Shown here piece after piece: positions 23,276 to 36,821 of a stretch of 64,000 bases of DNA. The stretch spans positions 6,261,169 through 6,325,168 of the forward strand of contig LR746276.1 in NCBI GenBank assembly GCA_902729315.2. The letters run 5' to 3'. Each line of letters begins with the position of its first letter. The stretch's first letter is position 1. A model generated the notes under the pieces. It was given only the letters and a program-made list of their open reading frames with translations, made no database searches and was not told the origin of the DNA. The DNA comes from Spirodela intermedia (taxonomy: Eukaryota; Streptophyta; Magnoliopsida; Alismatales; Araceae). The position numbers were made by a program, and so were the translations under genes.

Positions 23276-23287
23276 AAGAGGAGGGTT

Positions 23288-23730
23288 GACGTGCATTTGT
23301 CGCTGTGTTTAAATACACATTATCTAATAATATTTATAACTAAGACTTAATAAAATAGTAGTATAAAAGTACGTCTCTAGACGAACATAGGAAGATTGAT
23401 TAATCTGTCATGAAAACTAATTTAATTTATATAAAAAGTGATTATAATTTTTTATTAATATTTAACAAAAATAATAAAATAGAAGGGTGAAGTGAGAAGA
23501 ATAAAAGAAGGGAAGTGGAGAAAGGAAGGAGGAAAAGAGAGAGAGAAGAGAGTTCTCACGAAGGAATAGAGAAGAGATTTCTTGCAAAAGAGAGAGACAA
23601 AGAGAGGAGGAGAGAAATCTCACATGAGGTGGAGAGAGAGAAAGGTCTCACAAGAGAAAGAGAAGGAGAGAAAAGGAGAGACAAGGAGATCAATCTAGAG
23701 AGAGGGAGAGAAAGAAAGAGATTGATATAA
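23288..23730 (+). repeat. R2 repeat family, 5' fragment
   Basis: Starts TTGACGTGCATTTGTCGCTG and continues through TAATAATATTTATAACTAAGACTTAATAAAAT into a GA-rich block. The same order is seen at 25092, 39808 and 43374. Truncated at ~23730 by an inverted Ty3 LTR fragment. Confidence 0.75.
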
Positions 23731-23734
23731 TTTA

Positions 23735-24262
23735 ATTAAAGTTTCAAAAATAATGGAAATTTCCTAGGTTGATCACAAGGATGTAATACACTATTAAGTA
23801 ATATTTCAAAAAAAATTTCAAAGAAAATTTTTATGAATTTTAGACTAAGAAATAAAAAATAAAATATATTTAAAATTCATGAAAAAAAAGAAATAAGGGT
23901 GCAGACATCAAGATGACATTCGTACCCGACAAATGCAAACTGGATGAAAATAGAGTTCTACCTAGTGATTCCTATGTAACTGATTACAGATGATTTAATT
24001 GGTCAAATTAAGATCTGTAAAAATTAGAAGAATCGTAATTGAATGAAAAATAGTTTGGAAAATTTAAATCACATAAATTATCTCTAAATGAAAAAAAAAA
24101 ATAAGTTGAAAGTAGAAAAAATAGAGTTCTAATATTATGACGACAGTGCGTCGACGATGCACTAGAATCTTAAGAGTTCAAGAGGATTGTCGTGTAGTGT
24201 CAACGATCTTGAAAGCTCTCCTTGGAGAAGGACGATTTGGACAATCTCTAGATCTTCTTGCA
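23735..24262 (-). mobile_element. Inverted Ty3/gypsy LTR fragment
   Basis: Carries the 3' half of the Athila-like LTR in reverse orientation (same order as 34800-35310: AAATAAGGGTG, ATAGAGTTCTA, TGATTACAGATGATTTAATTG, CTCCTTGGA.AAGGA). Joined directly to the inverted gene-remnant copy at ~24263. Confidence 0.75.
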
Positions 24263-25092
24263 AATAATGAATAATGGCTGCCTTCCTAAACAACATACCT
24301 CAAGGTACATGCTCCTCAAAAACTGATGAGGTCCATATCTCAACACATGGTATATGTCGAGGTATATATAGTGTTTCCCCAAAGAAACGACGATCCATCT
24401 TGTTTCTTGACAATTCACACATCCATGTGATCGAGGTGACGCCAACCCACTACATGATGGAGATATCCAAATTCAACTTTATTAGGGATATCACATCCTT
24501 CAAAGAGGTAATGGAGAAGTCCCATGCTCTATAGTTAATATGTTGTTATGGATTGATGGAATGAACTCATCACCTTGCTCTTGGCTCCACTAGGCAGCTC
24601 TATAGAAGCTTGTCCAGTATTCTGAAGGGATGATACGGTAGAGGCATCATGGAAAATTCATCAAATTGGCTGGATGAGAGAATTAGTGGGGACAAGGTGA
24701 AGATTTCCTCAATGGCCAAATGGGTTTCGATGGAAACTAAAGTAGAACTGCAAATATTACTAGGAGGAAAACAAAGCCTCTAGAGAACTTCACTACTTTT
24801 TCACTTCTCTCTCTCTCTCTTTCTCAACTAACTCGGTATTGGGGCTTGTTTCCCACTAACAACCTATGAAGTTTTTGAACGACAAGCAGAAGATGAAAAG
24901 TCGTCACATTCCCCCCCCTCCCCTCCCTTTAGGTCAATCTGTTCTTTCTAACCTATTACCCATTTATCATGAACAAAAAATGTTGTAGTATTTTCTTTCC
25001 TCCATTTGTGTTCTTGTCTGACAAAGATTTAGGACAACTACAATGCTCTATGAGATACTTCTTTCTATCATTTTTTTTAATCTTTGCCTTAA
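24250..25092 (+). pseudogene. Unidentified gene remnant, copy 2 (inverted duplicate of 14545-15320)
   Basis: Matches 14545-15320 in reverse orientation at roughly 80%. A continuous frame at 24274-24534 reads through KKRRSI, IEVTPTHYMMEI and TSFKE, covering the exon-like segment of copy 1 plus its upstream intron. The order ends at the start of an R2 repeat. Probably not a gene; function unknown. Confidence 0.45.
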
Positions 25093-27150
25093 TGTTGGTG
25101 AGCACTTGTCGTTGTGTTTAAATGCATACTATCTAATAATATTTATAACTAAGACTTAATAAAATACCAGTATAGAAGTAAGTCTCAGATCGAACATAGA
25201 GAGATTGATTAATCTGTTGTGAAAACTAATTTAATTTATATATAAAGTGATTTAAATATTTTATTAATATTTAATGGAAATAATAAAATAGAATGGTGAG
25301 GTGAGAAGAATAAAGGAAGGAAAATGGACAAAAGGAAAGAGGGAAAGAGAGAGAAGAAAAGGAGAAGAAAGAGCTCTCACGAAAGAGAAGGGATGAGATC
25401 TCTCACAAAAGGGAGAGAAAGTGAGAGGAGGAGAGAAAGCTCTCACGACAAAGAGAAGGGATGAGATCTCTCATGAAAGAGAAGAGATAAGATGAGAATG
25501 AAAAAAGAGAGAAATACAGTCAATCTATTTTCTCAGACAAATATGTGCTCAAAGGATTCACACACATGACATGAGGTCGGTCTTGAATGTCTCCAGCTGA
25601 TTTTAATCTTTGAATGCTCATTAATCAGCCTTTCATCTTGGTGATTTTGTGTTCAAAAATAAAAAAATACTCGTTATTTACAGAATCTCTAGAATGTGAA
25701 TACGTTGAGATTCCATTGCAAACTCAATAAAAAATAAATTGAAAATGATCTTAGCTTGATCTCAGACAAGTTTCAGATGATTTAGAAAAAGAACGAAGAT
25801 CATTCATCAAGTTTTGAATAATTCTACTCATTTCAATCAAAACGTACATGAAATAGAAAGAACTTGCCATAAAATGTAAATAAATGATAAAAGTAGGTAA
25901 GTAAATACTGAAAATAGGAAATAAATTGTTGCCTAAGTTTAGTTTGCTTCTTGGGCAACTGGAGACACTTGGGTGACAACTTGATTTTGTCTGAACATGC
26001 CACACCACGCCGGAAGTCGTAGAAATATTGTTCGGAAGCACTACATTGCTTGTCAGAGAGATCTGCCAAAAGAGGGATCGACCACGTTGTCACCATCGTC
26101 TGGGAGGAGGACGAAAAGAGCTGACCACTCGTCGAAGGCCTTGAGTGTAGTCAGGGGAGGAAGGAAGAACCTTGCGGATCATTAAAGATGTTGATCATGT
26201 AAAAGAAGGGAAGAACAGATTACATATTTGTGACTGCCGTCAAGATTTTAAAGATAATTGATAATATCTATTTTACTAGACAATAGCTGATGGTGATATG
26301 TGTGAAGACTTAAGTTCCTAATATCGTGGCACTTTGACATCCACTGAATCAGATGAGCTTGGTATGTGGTGTGCTAAGCGATGTAGGATCAACCCGCCAC
26401 AAACCACTACCGATCGAGAACTTAAGTTCTGATACCGTGGTGCCTCCACAATTGTCAGATCATCCTTTAAGGCCATGGGCATATTGAGCGGTGTCAGATT
26501 TGCAAACTGTCGATGGATCACTTTACACATCTAGTATCGTGGTGATTTGTTAGTCGCCAGATCAGGCTAATTAGATGACGTGGCTCTCTGCATATTGCTA
26601 GATCACACTAAACTCTAGATGGCTATGCTAAAATTGATGAAAACGTTTAGTCGCACATCGAAAATAATTCAGACGCATATGTTGAACATAAACTAAAGCT
26701 ACGGTCTCTCAATAGAGATCCCTTCTTCCGAAATAAAATAATGCCCAAGACCATCTTGGGAGAAGGCAATAATGTGGTCCGCTCTCGCGTGCACATTTGT
26801 GTACGAGCGCTCCTTGCCCCATGATCAGTTGGCCACGAGGACATGGAAGAGGAGTGACACACACATGCATAGAGCGAGGCCTTCACCACTTGAGTCCAGC
26901 TTGTGGCTCCCCCAATCTGGGTCTACCCACTCAACTATTGTCCCCCCACGCGGTCAACTACCGAGTGCTGGCTTACTAGCAGGCAGAAGAATTTTTTCTA
27001 TTTTATTATTTTATTTTAATAAGAAAAAATTATGCTAAGTATTTTAACTTCAAACTTTTAAGATTAATAATATATCCTATACTTATTCTGAAAGTTAACA
27101 AAATAAAATCAAATAATAAAACTAATTAAAACACATAAATCTAGCTTTAA
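25092..27150 (+). repeat. R2 repeat, most complete copy (~2 kb)
   Basis: Starts TGAGCACTTGTCGTTGTG, passes a GA-rich block, ~1 kb with no gene, the conserved palindromic module (about 26795-26870), and an AT-rich end (AATTAAAACACATAAATCTA). Other copies: 23288, 39808, 43374 and, inverted, 61690-62320. No proteins encoded. The length and the lack of a second copy nearby would suit a solo LTR of an unrecognised family (inference). Confidence 0.6.
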
Positions 27151-27224
27151 CATGGGGGAAATGGGGTTGATGTTCACTTGTGATAATTCCCCCTACTAAT
27201 CAATGAACCACAAGGGTTAGCACG

Positions 27225-27540
27225 TGTTGAGCTAGTGACCTCTACTAATGGGACTGACTCCTTCCCCAATCCACTGCCCTCTACCAGCCAGAGTAGGAGC
27301 CTCACTCGCGATCATTCATGGAGGCTGGTGATGAAGTAAAGGGCAGCAGCCGCATGTGGCCAGGTTTGCCTTCCCATTTGGAACCCATGCAACCCCCCTC
27401 CACACTCTCAATTGTCGCTTCCTCTTTCCTCATCTCTGCCAAGTCCAATGCTACCCTCACCATAGTCAACTATGCTCCACTGCCAAACAAGACTCTGGTA
27501 GACTTCGTCATCAATCTGTTGAGACCTTGACAACACAAAT
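27225..27540 (+). pseudogene. UGT78-type 5' gene fragment
   Basis: The leader (GGGACTGACTCCTTCCCC, then GAGCCTCACTCGCGATCATTC) and start codon at 27318 match the third UGT copy at 59.0 kb. The protein begins MEAGDEVKGSS; a second frame then reads FAFPFGTHATPLHTLNC, the active-site His region, so at least one frameshift is present. SAKSNAT resumes in the first frame. Homology stops near 27530, so the catalytic Asp and PSPG box are gone. Confidence 0.8.
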
Positions 27541-28068
27541 GAGCTCACAAAAAAAGAGGTCCCAAAGAAGTTGGCCCAGCCTATTAACAAAGTAAGGCAA
27601 ATATGAGTCAAACACCAAAAGGGACAACTTCATGTGGGAGCCTACAGAACAAGAGGCATGTGCAGCAAATGGATTTTGGTAGAGAAAACAAGACAGCGGT
27701 AGGACCTAACACCGACAACAATGGAGCATGGCAAGTCTCAAATCCCATCAGATCTAATTGCTAGACAAGAGGCGGTTGTTGAGATGTGCAAACTATAGCT
27801 ATAAAGAAGAGTTTTGGTTATTTTGTATCAATGTCATGTATCGGTAGTTGCCATCTCATATCGGTGACCCCACAACTTGAGAGGTCTTAGTAATTTTGTA
27901 TTCCCGCTTTCTGTATCCCATATCTCTTGTCAAGTGGTCTTTCTCTCTCCTCTCGATACTTGGTCTTCTGGTAGTAGCCATTTGGAGTCTTGGTGCTCAA
28001 AAGTTTTATATGAGATAGGTTTATCTATTGAATCAACTCGAGTGTTGATGTCTTAGTTAAAGGGTCAT
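27541..28068. other. Unassigned DNA between UGT fragment and Ty3 element
   Basis: No frame, repeat match or splice structure recognised. Composition is mixed, less AT-rich than its right side. Confidence 0.4.
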
Positions 28069-28526
28069 TGATAAGTCTTTATTATCATGAGTTAATAATT
28101 AGTAAATAATATAGTTTTAGCCTTAACTTATGATAAATAGACTTATATTTATGTTAAATTGTGAAAAGTAGTTTTCAATTGATTATGTGAATTTTTGGTT
28201 AATTATGAGATTTCTAAGAAATTATATAATTTTTATAGTCTTATTTTTGAGATAAATAAATAAAAAATTTAAAATAAAAATATAATAAAAGAAAGTTATA
28301 TTTTAATATCTAAACTACCCCTTAGTTATAATAGAGATATACCATGATGATGTCACTTGATAAAGGTATTAGAGTATTTATTTCAATCTCTCTCATGTAG
28401 ATGAGCAACCGACATGGATCTGAATCCTCTTAGAGCCAAAACTCATATTTTTATCTGATTATTGTGACTTTCTTATAGATCATCAGTGAAAGATTAAGCC
28501 ACCAAAATTGATGAATCACCGACAAG
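28069..28526 (+). mobile_element. 5' LTR fragment of element A
   Basis: Starts TGATAAGTCTTTATTATCAT, the family's LTR head, and continues to a degenerate GGATCTGAATCCTC, then breaks directly into the gag leader. The second half of the LTR and the primer-binding site are lost. Confidence 0.8.
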
Positions 28527-28609
28527 AAGAACAAAAAGAAGTAAAACAAGGACTAGAACATATTAAAAGAAAGTAATAATTATTAAAAAATTTATTTAAT
28601 TTTTTTAAT

Positions 28610-30010
28610 TTTTATGCATGGTAGAAGATTCTTACATCTAAGGGTAAAAAATTCTTTCATTATTTCATTCAAAACTAAAATTCTAAAAGAAAAATTAATT
28701 TTGATGGATCTTGAAGGAAGTACAAATCAAACTGAGAACAATTCTATAGCCATGAAAATCATTATATCCTTGATTCATTTTAAAGAGCATCCAATATTAG
28801 AGTCTCATTAGCACCCATTGTTAAATTCAAAATAAATCTAGAAAATTTTCAAGTGCTCCCTAATTTTCATAGATTGCCTTTAGAGAAATCTCATCATTAT
28901 TTTTAAAAAATTCATATGATTTGTAATTTAGTTAATATCTCTCAAGTTACACTGGAAATTATTAAGATGAAATTATTTACTCATACACTTAGGGACAAAG
29001 CTAATCATTGGCTATCCATATTAGATAGAAAATTAACTAGCTAGAAATATATAGAACAGACTTTTCTTCGAAAATTTTATCCCTTAGGAAAAACTCAAAA
29101 TACAAGAAAACGTATATAGAGTTTTTCTCAAAGATTAGGAGAAACTTTACATGAGACATAGGAAAAATTTAAAGATTTACTTAGAAAGTGTCCTCATTAT
29201 GTTATACCTAAGTGAGAGGTCAATAGAATTTTTATGATAGATTATTAGAACAACATAGAAATATGGTTGATTCTACATATGGCGAAACTTTCACGAAGAA
29301 AACCCCTAATGAGATTTACAATCTTTATGAGAATTTAAGTGAAAATTCTAGAGATCAAGCCTCTTTTGAATTATATGATAGTGATAAGAAGAGAGAAATT
29401 TATGAGTTGCATCATCAAAATGATTCTAATTTATGAAATGAGGTTAATCAGATTAATTAAAGATTAGAAAAACTTAATTTACTTATTGAAAATATTAAAA
29501 AGCCTCTTAACTTTTAATTTTATTCAAATAGTACATGTCTTATGTATGGTGAAAATGATTATTCTAAATTTCAATGCTATAATTGAGATCAATCATTTCA
29601 CCTTATGCAAGAACAAGTGCAAGTAACTCACGGTTTTAATAGAAATAGGGAGCCTTTTTTTAATTCTTATAATCCTAATTAGAGGAATAATTTTTCATAG
29701 AGAGATCTAAATAATATTCAAAATTCAGAAGCACTTAGGTTCAATTCAAATTCCAAATTTTGTTCAAAATAGAAAAATAGATTTTAGAAAATCAGCCCTC
29801 TCAAATCTAACTTGATGTTATAGAAATGATTGAGCAAATGAGCTAAATGATGTAATAAACTATGAATCAAATGATGTTGTAGTAGAAAAAAATTATAGAG
29901 GTTCTTAAGAATAAGAGAGAAGAGGGACAACTACCTAGTCAGCTCATAGAAAATCTAGGGAACCGCCCAACAATAGGATTTCAGCAAGGGGAGTCTAATA
30001 GTATGAATCT
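28610..30010 (+). pseudogene. gag remnant of element A
   Basis: Plus-strand frames with stops match the gag of element B (46.7-48 kb): MDLEGSTNQTENN, KINLENFQVL, ending with ENSRDQASFELYD. The pattern (retroviral-type capsid ending in a coiled segment) is that of Athila/Tat gag. Non-functional. Confidence 0.7.
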
Positions 30011-30247
30011 AAGAAAAAAACCCTCAAAATGAAAATGTTAGGATAATGAATGCATTAAGGAGTGAGAAGATTTTACATAATCCTTATCCCCAAACATTAG
30101 AAGAAAAGAAAAATGTGGACAATCTAAAATAAAATCAAATATGAAATTCTAAAAGAGAGGACAACTATTTTATTTCTTAAGGCTGTAGAGTCTAGACAAA
30201 GAAAGGAAAAGGAACACAATGAGAAAATAAATAAAATTTTATAAGAT

Positions 30248-30559
30248 ATGCAAACTAGTCTTCCTTTACTCACTGCCATTAAACATATTCCTAAATATGC
30301 TAAAGTTTTGAAAGAAGTGTGTACACCAAAAAAGGCACCTAGAGTAGAAAAGTTATTTATGCATGCTAGTGCTTTATTATTAAATCAATTACCATATAAA
30401 TTGAGAGATACTAGTGCCCCTTTAATTTTGTGTGATATCAATGGATTCATTTTTCAAAATACATTACTTTACACTAGTGCTAGTATTAATTTATTACCTA
30501 AAAGTATTTGTGATAAATTTAATATTACTAATCTTAAACCTTCTACTATTGTGTTATAA
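30248..30559 (+). pseudogene. Retroelement protease domain, inactive
   Basis: The open stretch matches plant Ty3 protease up to SINLLPKSICDKF. The catalytic motif (normally D-L-G-A-S before .NLLP) reads LLYTSASINLLP, so the active Asp is lost. Confidence 0.7.
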
Positions 30560-31250
30560 TTTATTGATAGATCCATAAAACATTCTAAAGATATTTTAAA
30601 AAATGTGATAATGAAAGTTAAAGGGTATAAATTTCTAATTGATTTCATAGTGCTAGAAATGAATTTTAATGGATAATTTTATGATACACCAATCATCCTA
30701 TGGAGACAATTTTTGTATAGAACAAAGATGAATATTGATTTTCTCATAGATATTGTGAAAATTTTATGTGGAGATCAATCAATAGAAATTAAAAATTTTG
30801 ATGTATCAAATGATCTTAAGAAATCCCAAGTATATGATTGTCATATCATAGATCTTTTAGATGCTTTTGATAATCCAGATGTTACTGATGATTGTGTGTT
30901 GGAAGAATTAGAAAAATAGAGAATATAAATTTAGGAGAAAAGAAAGAGGAAGATCATTTGAATTTAAAGTTAGAACCTCTTCCCTCTAGTTTAAAATATA
31001 TATTTTTAGAGGAAAATAATTAATTTCTTGTTATTATTGTAGCTGATTTGAGTGATGAATAAGAAGAAAAATTATTAGATATACTTCAAAAAAATAAGAA
31101 GTCTATTGACTGAAAAATAGATGATCTTAGGGACATTGATATGAATGTATGCATGTATAATATATATCTAGAGGAGGGGGCTAGAACTAGGAGGGAATCA
31201 TAATGAAGATTAAATGCTAACATGATAGCAAATCAGTTAATCCTATACAA

Positions 31251-31750
31251 GTGGTGCCAAAAATATCAAGGATCACAGTTATAAAAAACAAAAATAGGGA
31301 TGAAATAAAAACAAGATTAACTACTAGTTGGAGGGTTTACATTGATTATAGAAAATTAAATTTAGTTACTAGAAAAGATAATTTTCTACTACCATTTACT
31401 AATCAAATTCTAGAAAAATTAGCTAGAAAAAACTTATTTTGTTTTTTAGATGGATATTCTGGTTATAATCAAATTTATATAAACCCTTTAGATTAAGAAA
31501 AAACAACTTTCACTTGTCTATTTGGTACTTTTGCTTTTAAACACATGCCTTTTGGTTTGTGTAATGCTCTAGTCACATTTCAAAGATGTATGCTATCTAT
31601 TTTTTCTAATATGACTGAAAAATACATGGAAATTTTTAGGGACGATTTTTTTATTTTTGGTGAATCATTTGATGATAGCTTAAATTATTTATAACATGTA
31701 CTTGAGAAATGTATAACAAAACAATTAGTTTTGAATTAGAAGAAATCACA
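31251..31750 (+). pseudogene. Reverse transcriptase domain remnant
   Basis: Recognisable RT blocks: WRVYIDYRKLN, FCFLDGYSGYNQI, then after a stop TFAFKHMPFGLCNA and FRDDFFIF where Y-V-D-D is usual. At least two stops. Confidence 0.85.
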
Positions 31751-31841
31751 TTTTATGATTAGAGAGGGAGTTGTGTTGGGTCATATTGTGAGTAAAAGGA
31801 GTTTAGAAGTGGATAGAGCAAAAAATGATATTATATCTTAA

Positions 31842-32460
31842 ATGAAACCTCTAAATTCAGTAAAACAGATTAGATCTTTCTTGGGTCATGCAAGTTATTA
31901 TAGAAAATTTATTCAATTTTTTTTGAAAATTTCTAAACCTCTCACCATGTTATTATCTAAAGATGTGCCTTTTAATTTTGATGAGAAACATTTTAAGTCT
32001 TTTTTTAAAATAAAAAGATTACTTACTAAGGCACCTATTTTACAAGCTCTTGATTGATCCCTTCCATTTGAAATAATGTGTGATGTATCGAATTATATAG
32101 TGGGAATTATTATAGGACAAAGAAAAGAATCAAAACCCATAGTAATTTCATATATTAATAAAACTATGTCTGATGCTTACTTAAATTATACTACGACTAA
32201 AAAAGAGTTGTTAGCTGTAGTATTTTTTTAGAAAGATTTAGATCATATATTTTGGGAGCTAAAATTATTATTTATACTGATCATATAGTATTAAAATATT
32301 TTTTAAATAGAAAAGATATAAAACCACTTTTATTAAGATAGATTTTATTGTTGCAAGAATTTGACTTAGAAATAAAAGATAAAAAAGGTTTCGAGAATGT
32401 TATTGTTGACCATCTTTCTAGATTGAGTGATACAAGAATAAATATAGCACCTTTATAAGA
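31842..32460 (+). pseudogene. RT connection and RNase H domain remnant
   Basis: Blocks in order: VKQIRSFLGHASYYRKFI, PLTMLLSKDVPFNF, LTKAPILQALD, then broken RNase H with VIVDHLSRL near the end. Several stops. Confidence 0.8.
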
Positions 32461-32639
32461 TGCATTTCTAGATAAACAATTGATAGTAGCTCAACATCAA
32501 CCGTCACCATGGTATGCACATATTGTTAATTTTCTAGTTTCTAGAAAAATTTCAAAATAGTTAGATAAGAATAGAAAACATCATTTCTTTTCTAAGGTTA
32601 GAAATTATTTTTTATATGATCTGATTTATATTACTTGGA

Positions 32640-33560
32640 CAATGATCAAATTTTAAGAAGACGTGTTCTTAAAGAAGAATATCATAGCATTCTTAACATA
32701 TGCCATTCATTTAACTGTGGAGGACATTTCTCTAGATAAAAAAAAATTATAAAAAAATTTCAGTATGGTTTTTATTGTACTACAATCATTAGAGATTCTA
32801 TGGAATTTAGTAGAACATGTATTTCATGCCAATCTATAAGTAACATGAGTAAAAAAAATGAAATGTTCATGAGTAAATGCTAGTAGTCGAAAATTTTGAT
32901 ATATAAGGAATAGATTTCATGGGTCTTTTTCTATCAGCTGAAAATTATGAATATATTTTTCTTGCTGTTGATTGTGTCTCAGTGGGTTAAAGTTATTCCT
33001 ACTAGAACTAATGATCATAAAATCGTGATGAAATTTTTGTAGAAAAATATCGTTTCAAGATTTGGATGTCCTAGAGTGATTATTAGTGATGGAGAAACAC
33101 ATTCTACAAATAGATATTTTAAGGAACTATTAAAAAAGAATGGAGTACACCATAAAGTAGCAACTTCATATCATCCTCAAATAAATGGATAAGTTAAAGT
33201 AACAAATAAGGAAATTCAGAGAATTTTGAAAAAATAATTAGACCAAATAGGAAAGATTGACCTACAAAATTACAAGATGGATTATGGGCTTATAAAATAG
33301 CTTATAAAAATCCTATAGGTATGTCCCCATTTTGTCTCATTTTTGGAAAGCTATGTCATCTTCTTACAGAAATAGAGCATAAAGCATTCTGGGCTATAAA
33401 AATTTATGTATGGATGAAAAATAAGCTAGTGGGCATAGAATTTTTCAACTATATGAATTAGAGGAGTTGAAGAATGAAGCTTATGAAAATCATAGAATAT
33501 ATAAAGAAAAAACTAAAAAATTTCATGATAAATACATTAGTAGAAAAAAAAAATGATGTT
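32640..33560 (+). pseudogene. Integrase domain remnant, catalytic Glu lost
   Basis: Zinc-binding H/C segment (ICHSFNCGGHFSR, CISCQSI), core with GIDFMG, then RFGCPRVIISDGE and HHKVATSYHPQING. The third acidic residue of the D-D-E triad is Lys and is preceded by a stop. C-terminal part ends near 33560. Confidence 0.85.
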
Positions 33561-33740
33561 GGACAAAAAGTGTGGTTATATGATTCTAGGCTGAAATTTT
33601 TCCTAGAAAAATTTAAATCAAAATGAACAGGGCCTTATGTGGTGGTAGAGACATGATCATAGGGCTATAATAATTAAAGATCCTAAAAGTGATCATAACT
33701 TTAAGATAAATTGACAGCAACTTAAACATTACATAGAACA

Positions 33741-34667
33741 TGAATGCCTTGCAAAAAAGTAAATTATATTATTAAAATAAATTCAAGTGTAAGATTAATG
33801 TGTCCAACTTAAGACATTAACTTCAGCGCTACATATGAGGCAACCCATGGCCTTTATTTCATTTTGGTTTTTTTAAGCTTTTTTTTTTCTTAGAATTTCA
33901 CAATACTTGTTTATGTTTTTTTTTTTTCGAAAAAGTGTAAGAGGATGGGTGTAAAATAAAGTAGAAAATTAAAAATGAGGTTGAGGTGATGTCTTTCTAA
34001 GCTTTATCATTATGACAATAGTTTTAGTGCTTAACTTTGCATATATGCATGCTTCACTTGGAAATTATTTTTTTACATATTTTTCTTCAATTTTTCTCTG
34101 TCATTAAGGACAATGCTATTTTTAAGTTGGGGGGTGAATTATTAATTCATAATTTATGCTATAAGACAATTCAAAATATATTTTAACATTTTTTTTCATG
34201 TTCACTTAGAACAACAACTAGAAAAAAATAATCAGAAAAACTACAACATCTATTTTCTAATTTTCTATCAAGAATAATAAATTGTCAAAAACAGCACAAA
34301 AAAAAAAGCCAAAATTTGAAATTCTAGAGACCCTTTTCTCACATTTGAATCCCCTAGTCATATATTGTTGAAATTCGAAATTATAGTTATAAAGAGGATA
34401 GTTTTGATTTATTTTTGACAAATTTATTATTACAAAAAATAGAATTGAAAATAGAAAGTAGAACTGTCAAAACTATCTATATTAAAAAAAATTAACATCA
34501 TATTACATACATGAAAAGTTAAATCAATTAGATTGATTGATATCAAAAGATACTAGAAAGATTATCATTGAGTTAAAAGAATGATTTAGTAGCATGAAAT
34601 ATTAGAATACTCCTTGGATACATGATTGATAATATGAATTTGATTTTATAGATTTTCACTTCATAAT
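33741..34667. other. 3' non-coding region of element A, first part
   Basis: No coding; matches 49190-50085 of element B in order and orientation. Contains CACATATGAGGCAACCCATGG and the G-rich motif near 34120. Confidence 0.6.
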
Positions 34668-36294
34668 TGACGTAACTTAGTCATTGTATAGTAAATCACA
34701 TAAATTTAAAATTTATAAAACTAGAAAATATGAATTTTTAGATATTTAGAAGTATTTATGGACAAATATATCAATTATAATTCAATAAAACTTCCACAAA
34801 TAGTAGTCATTTTCTAAGTCTATCACAAGGATGTAATATAATATCTAATAATTATTCAAAATTTTCCTCATAGAGTATTATTTTCTATAAATTTTATATT
34901 AGGAAATAAAAATAAAATATATTTAAAATTCACAAAAAAGGAAAATAAGGGTGTGGACATCTAGATGATGTTAGTGCCCAACGAACATGAATTGGGTGGA
35001 AATAGAGTTCTACTCGGTGATTCTTATGTAAGTGATTACAAACGATTTAATTGATTAAATTAATATTTGTAAAAACTAGAAGAATCATAATAGAATAAAG
35101 TATATCTTTGTAAATTTAAATCACTTAAATTATCAGTAAATGAAGCAAAAATTAAGTTGAAAGCAGAAAAATAGAGTTCTGATGTCACAATGGTGATGCG
35201 TTGGCGATGCATCAAAATCTTGAGTGTTTAGGAGGATTGTTGTGTAGTGTTCACAGTCTCAAAGGCTCTCCTTGGACAAGGATGATGTGGGCAATCTCTA
35301 GATCTCTTTGCAAAGTCTAGAGATCAATAAAATGGGTTGTCGAATCATCTTCGGCAGCTGTCACCCAACAGAGTGGAAAAACAACAACTTTGTGGCTCTC
35401 TGGTGGTTGTCACCTGAAAGAGAGGAGCTAGATGGAGGTGGGGCATGTGTTAGGAAACTTCATCCTCAGGTCCACGTAGCAAGAGGAGGCTCTTCATCAC
35501 ATCTGGTACGCTCTCACAAGGTGGTGACTTGTCTCTCGGCTGATCATTCTCTTCTTGACAACAACTTGTTCATCAATCAATCAAAGATGCTTTACTCGAT
35601 AGATTTGTGATCTTTTTATCACGAATTGTTCAACAATTTTAGTAACAGTGCTTGGCGAATTGTGTTAATGAGATTTCGTCGATGATCTAGCAATTCTGAT
35701 TGCTTAATCCTTCATTAGCGATCTGTAGGAAAGTTGTGATAATTAGATAAAAAATATGAGTTTTGGCTCAAACCTGCACCGATTGTCTGCCCTTTTTGGG
35801 GAAGGTGTGATGTGGGTTTATTTTTTATTACTTGTGCGCCGAAATTTCTGATGAATATATAGTAATATTACATTTCCGATTAAGTTCCTTTCTTGCATGT
35901 GTATGACCACTCCTTGTCCCACAATTGGCTGGCCACTAGTGATGTGGAAAGGGAGTGACACACACATACCCCTATCAGTCCTAGCCGCTCGAGCCCTTGC
36001 TCGCAGCTCCTCTCTAACTACACTTCTGACCCGCTTGCGGGCTCGGCTGGCCGATGGGTCCCCCCCCATTTTGCAATATTTTTATTTTTATTTATTTTTC
36101 TTTATTTATCTCAAAAGTAAAACTATAAAAATTATATAAATTTATATAAAATCACATAATTACCCAAAATTTCATATTAATCAATTGAAAACCACTTTTC
36201 ATAATTTAACACAAATATAAGTCTATTTATAATGAGCTACGACTAAAAATATATTATTTAATAATTATTAACTCATGATAATGAAAACTTATCA
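34668..36294 (-). mobile_element. Solo LTR, inverted, with target-site duplication
   Basis: Starts TGACGTAACTTAGTCATTG and ends ATGAAAACTTATCA, the reverse complement of the family LTR. It is flanked by ATAAT (34663-34667) and ATGAT (36295-36299). The empty site in element B reads CTTCATGATCTTGATGG (50073-50100), confirming a clean insertion. No internal region, so it arose by LTR-LTR recombination. Confidence 0.92.
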
Positions 36295-36821
36295 ATGATC
36301 TTGATGGATAGTATTTATTTGATGTGAAAATTTGATTGACCATTTGAGTTTAATGGAGATTTTTGCACCCTAATCTATAGGACTTGTGAGGAGAAATCAC
36401 TTATTTAAAAAAAAAAAGAGAGAGCAATGTGAAAAATCTAGAAATGAAAGGTACACATGAAGGGTGTGAGACATCATTCTCATTGTTGAAAATCATGCAT
36501 AGAAGAACACTTGTTGTAAAATAAGTGGATAAAGTGAAAGCCTTGAAAATGAAGAGTACACATAGAGGGTGTGAGACATCATTCTTATTGTCAAAAGTTG
36601 TCTACAAGAAAAGCTATTTATCCACTATATAAAAATATAAAAAAGAAAAAATAAAGTGTAAACTTTAAAAATTAAGTTATGGAAAAAAATAAAATGTAGG
36701 ATCAATATTATTCTTAAATGAGTATTGATAATTGGAACATCTTGTAAATATATTTATGAGTGAAGAAGTGATAAAGATGTGAATAGAAGAAGTGAAGTCT
36801 AGATTATTATTCTAAGAAGTA

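Noticed and set aside
23515-23730. 71-codon Arg/Glu frame
   Set aside because: Translation of the GA-rich block of the R2 repeat.
35308-35610. 100-codon plus-strand frame with GCRIIFGSCHPTEW
   Set aside because: Lies wholly in an inverted solo LTR; the same stretch is broken in the other LTR copies.
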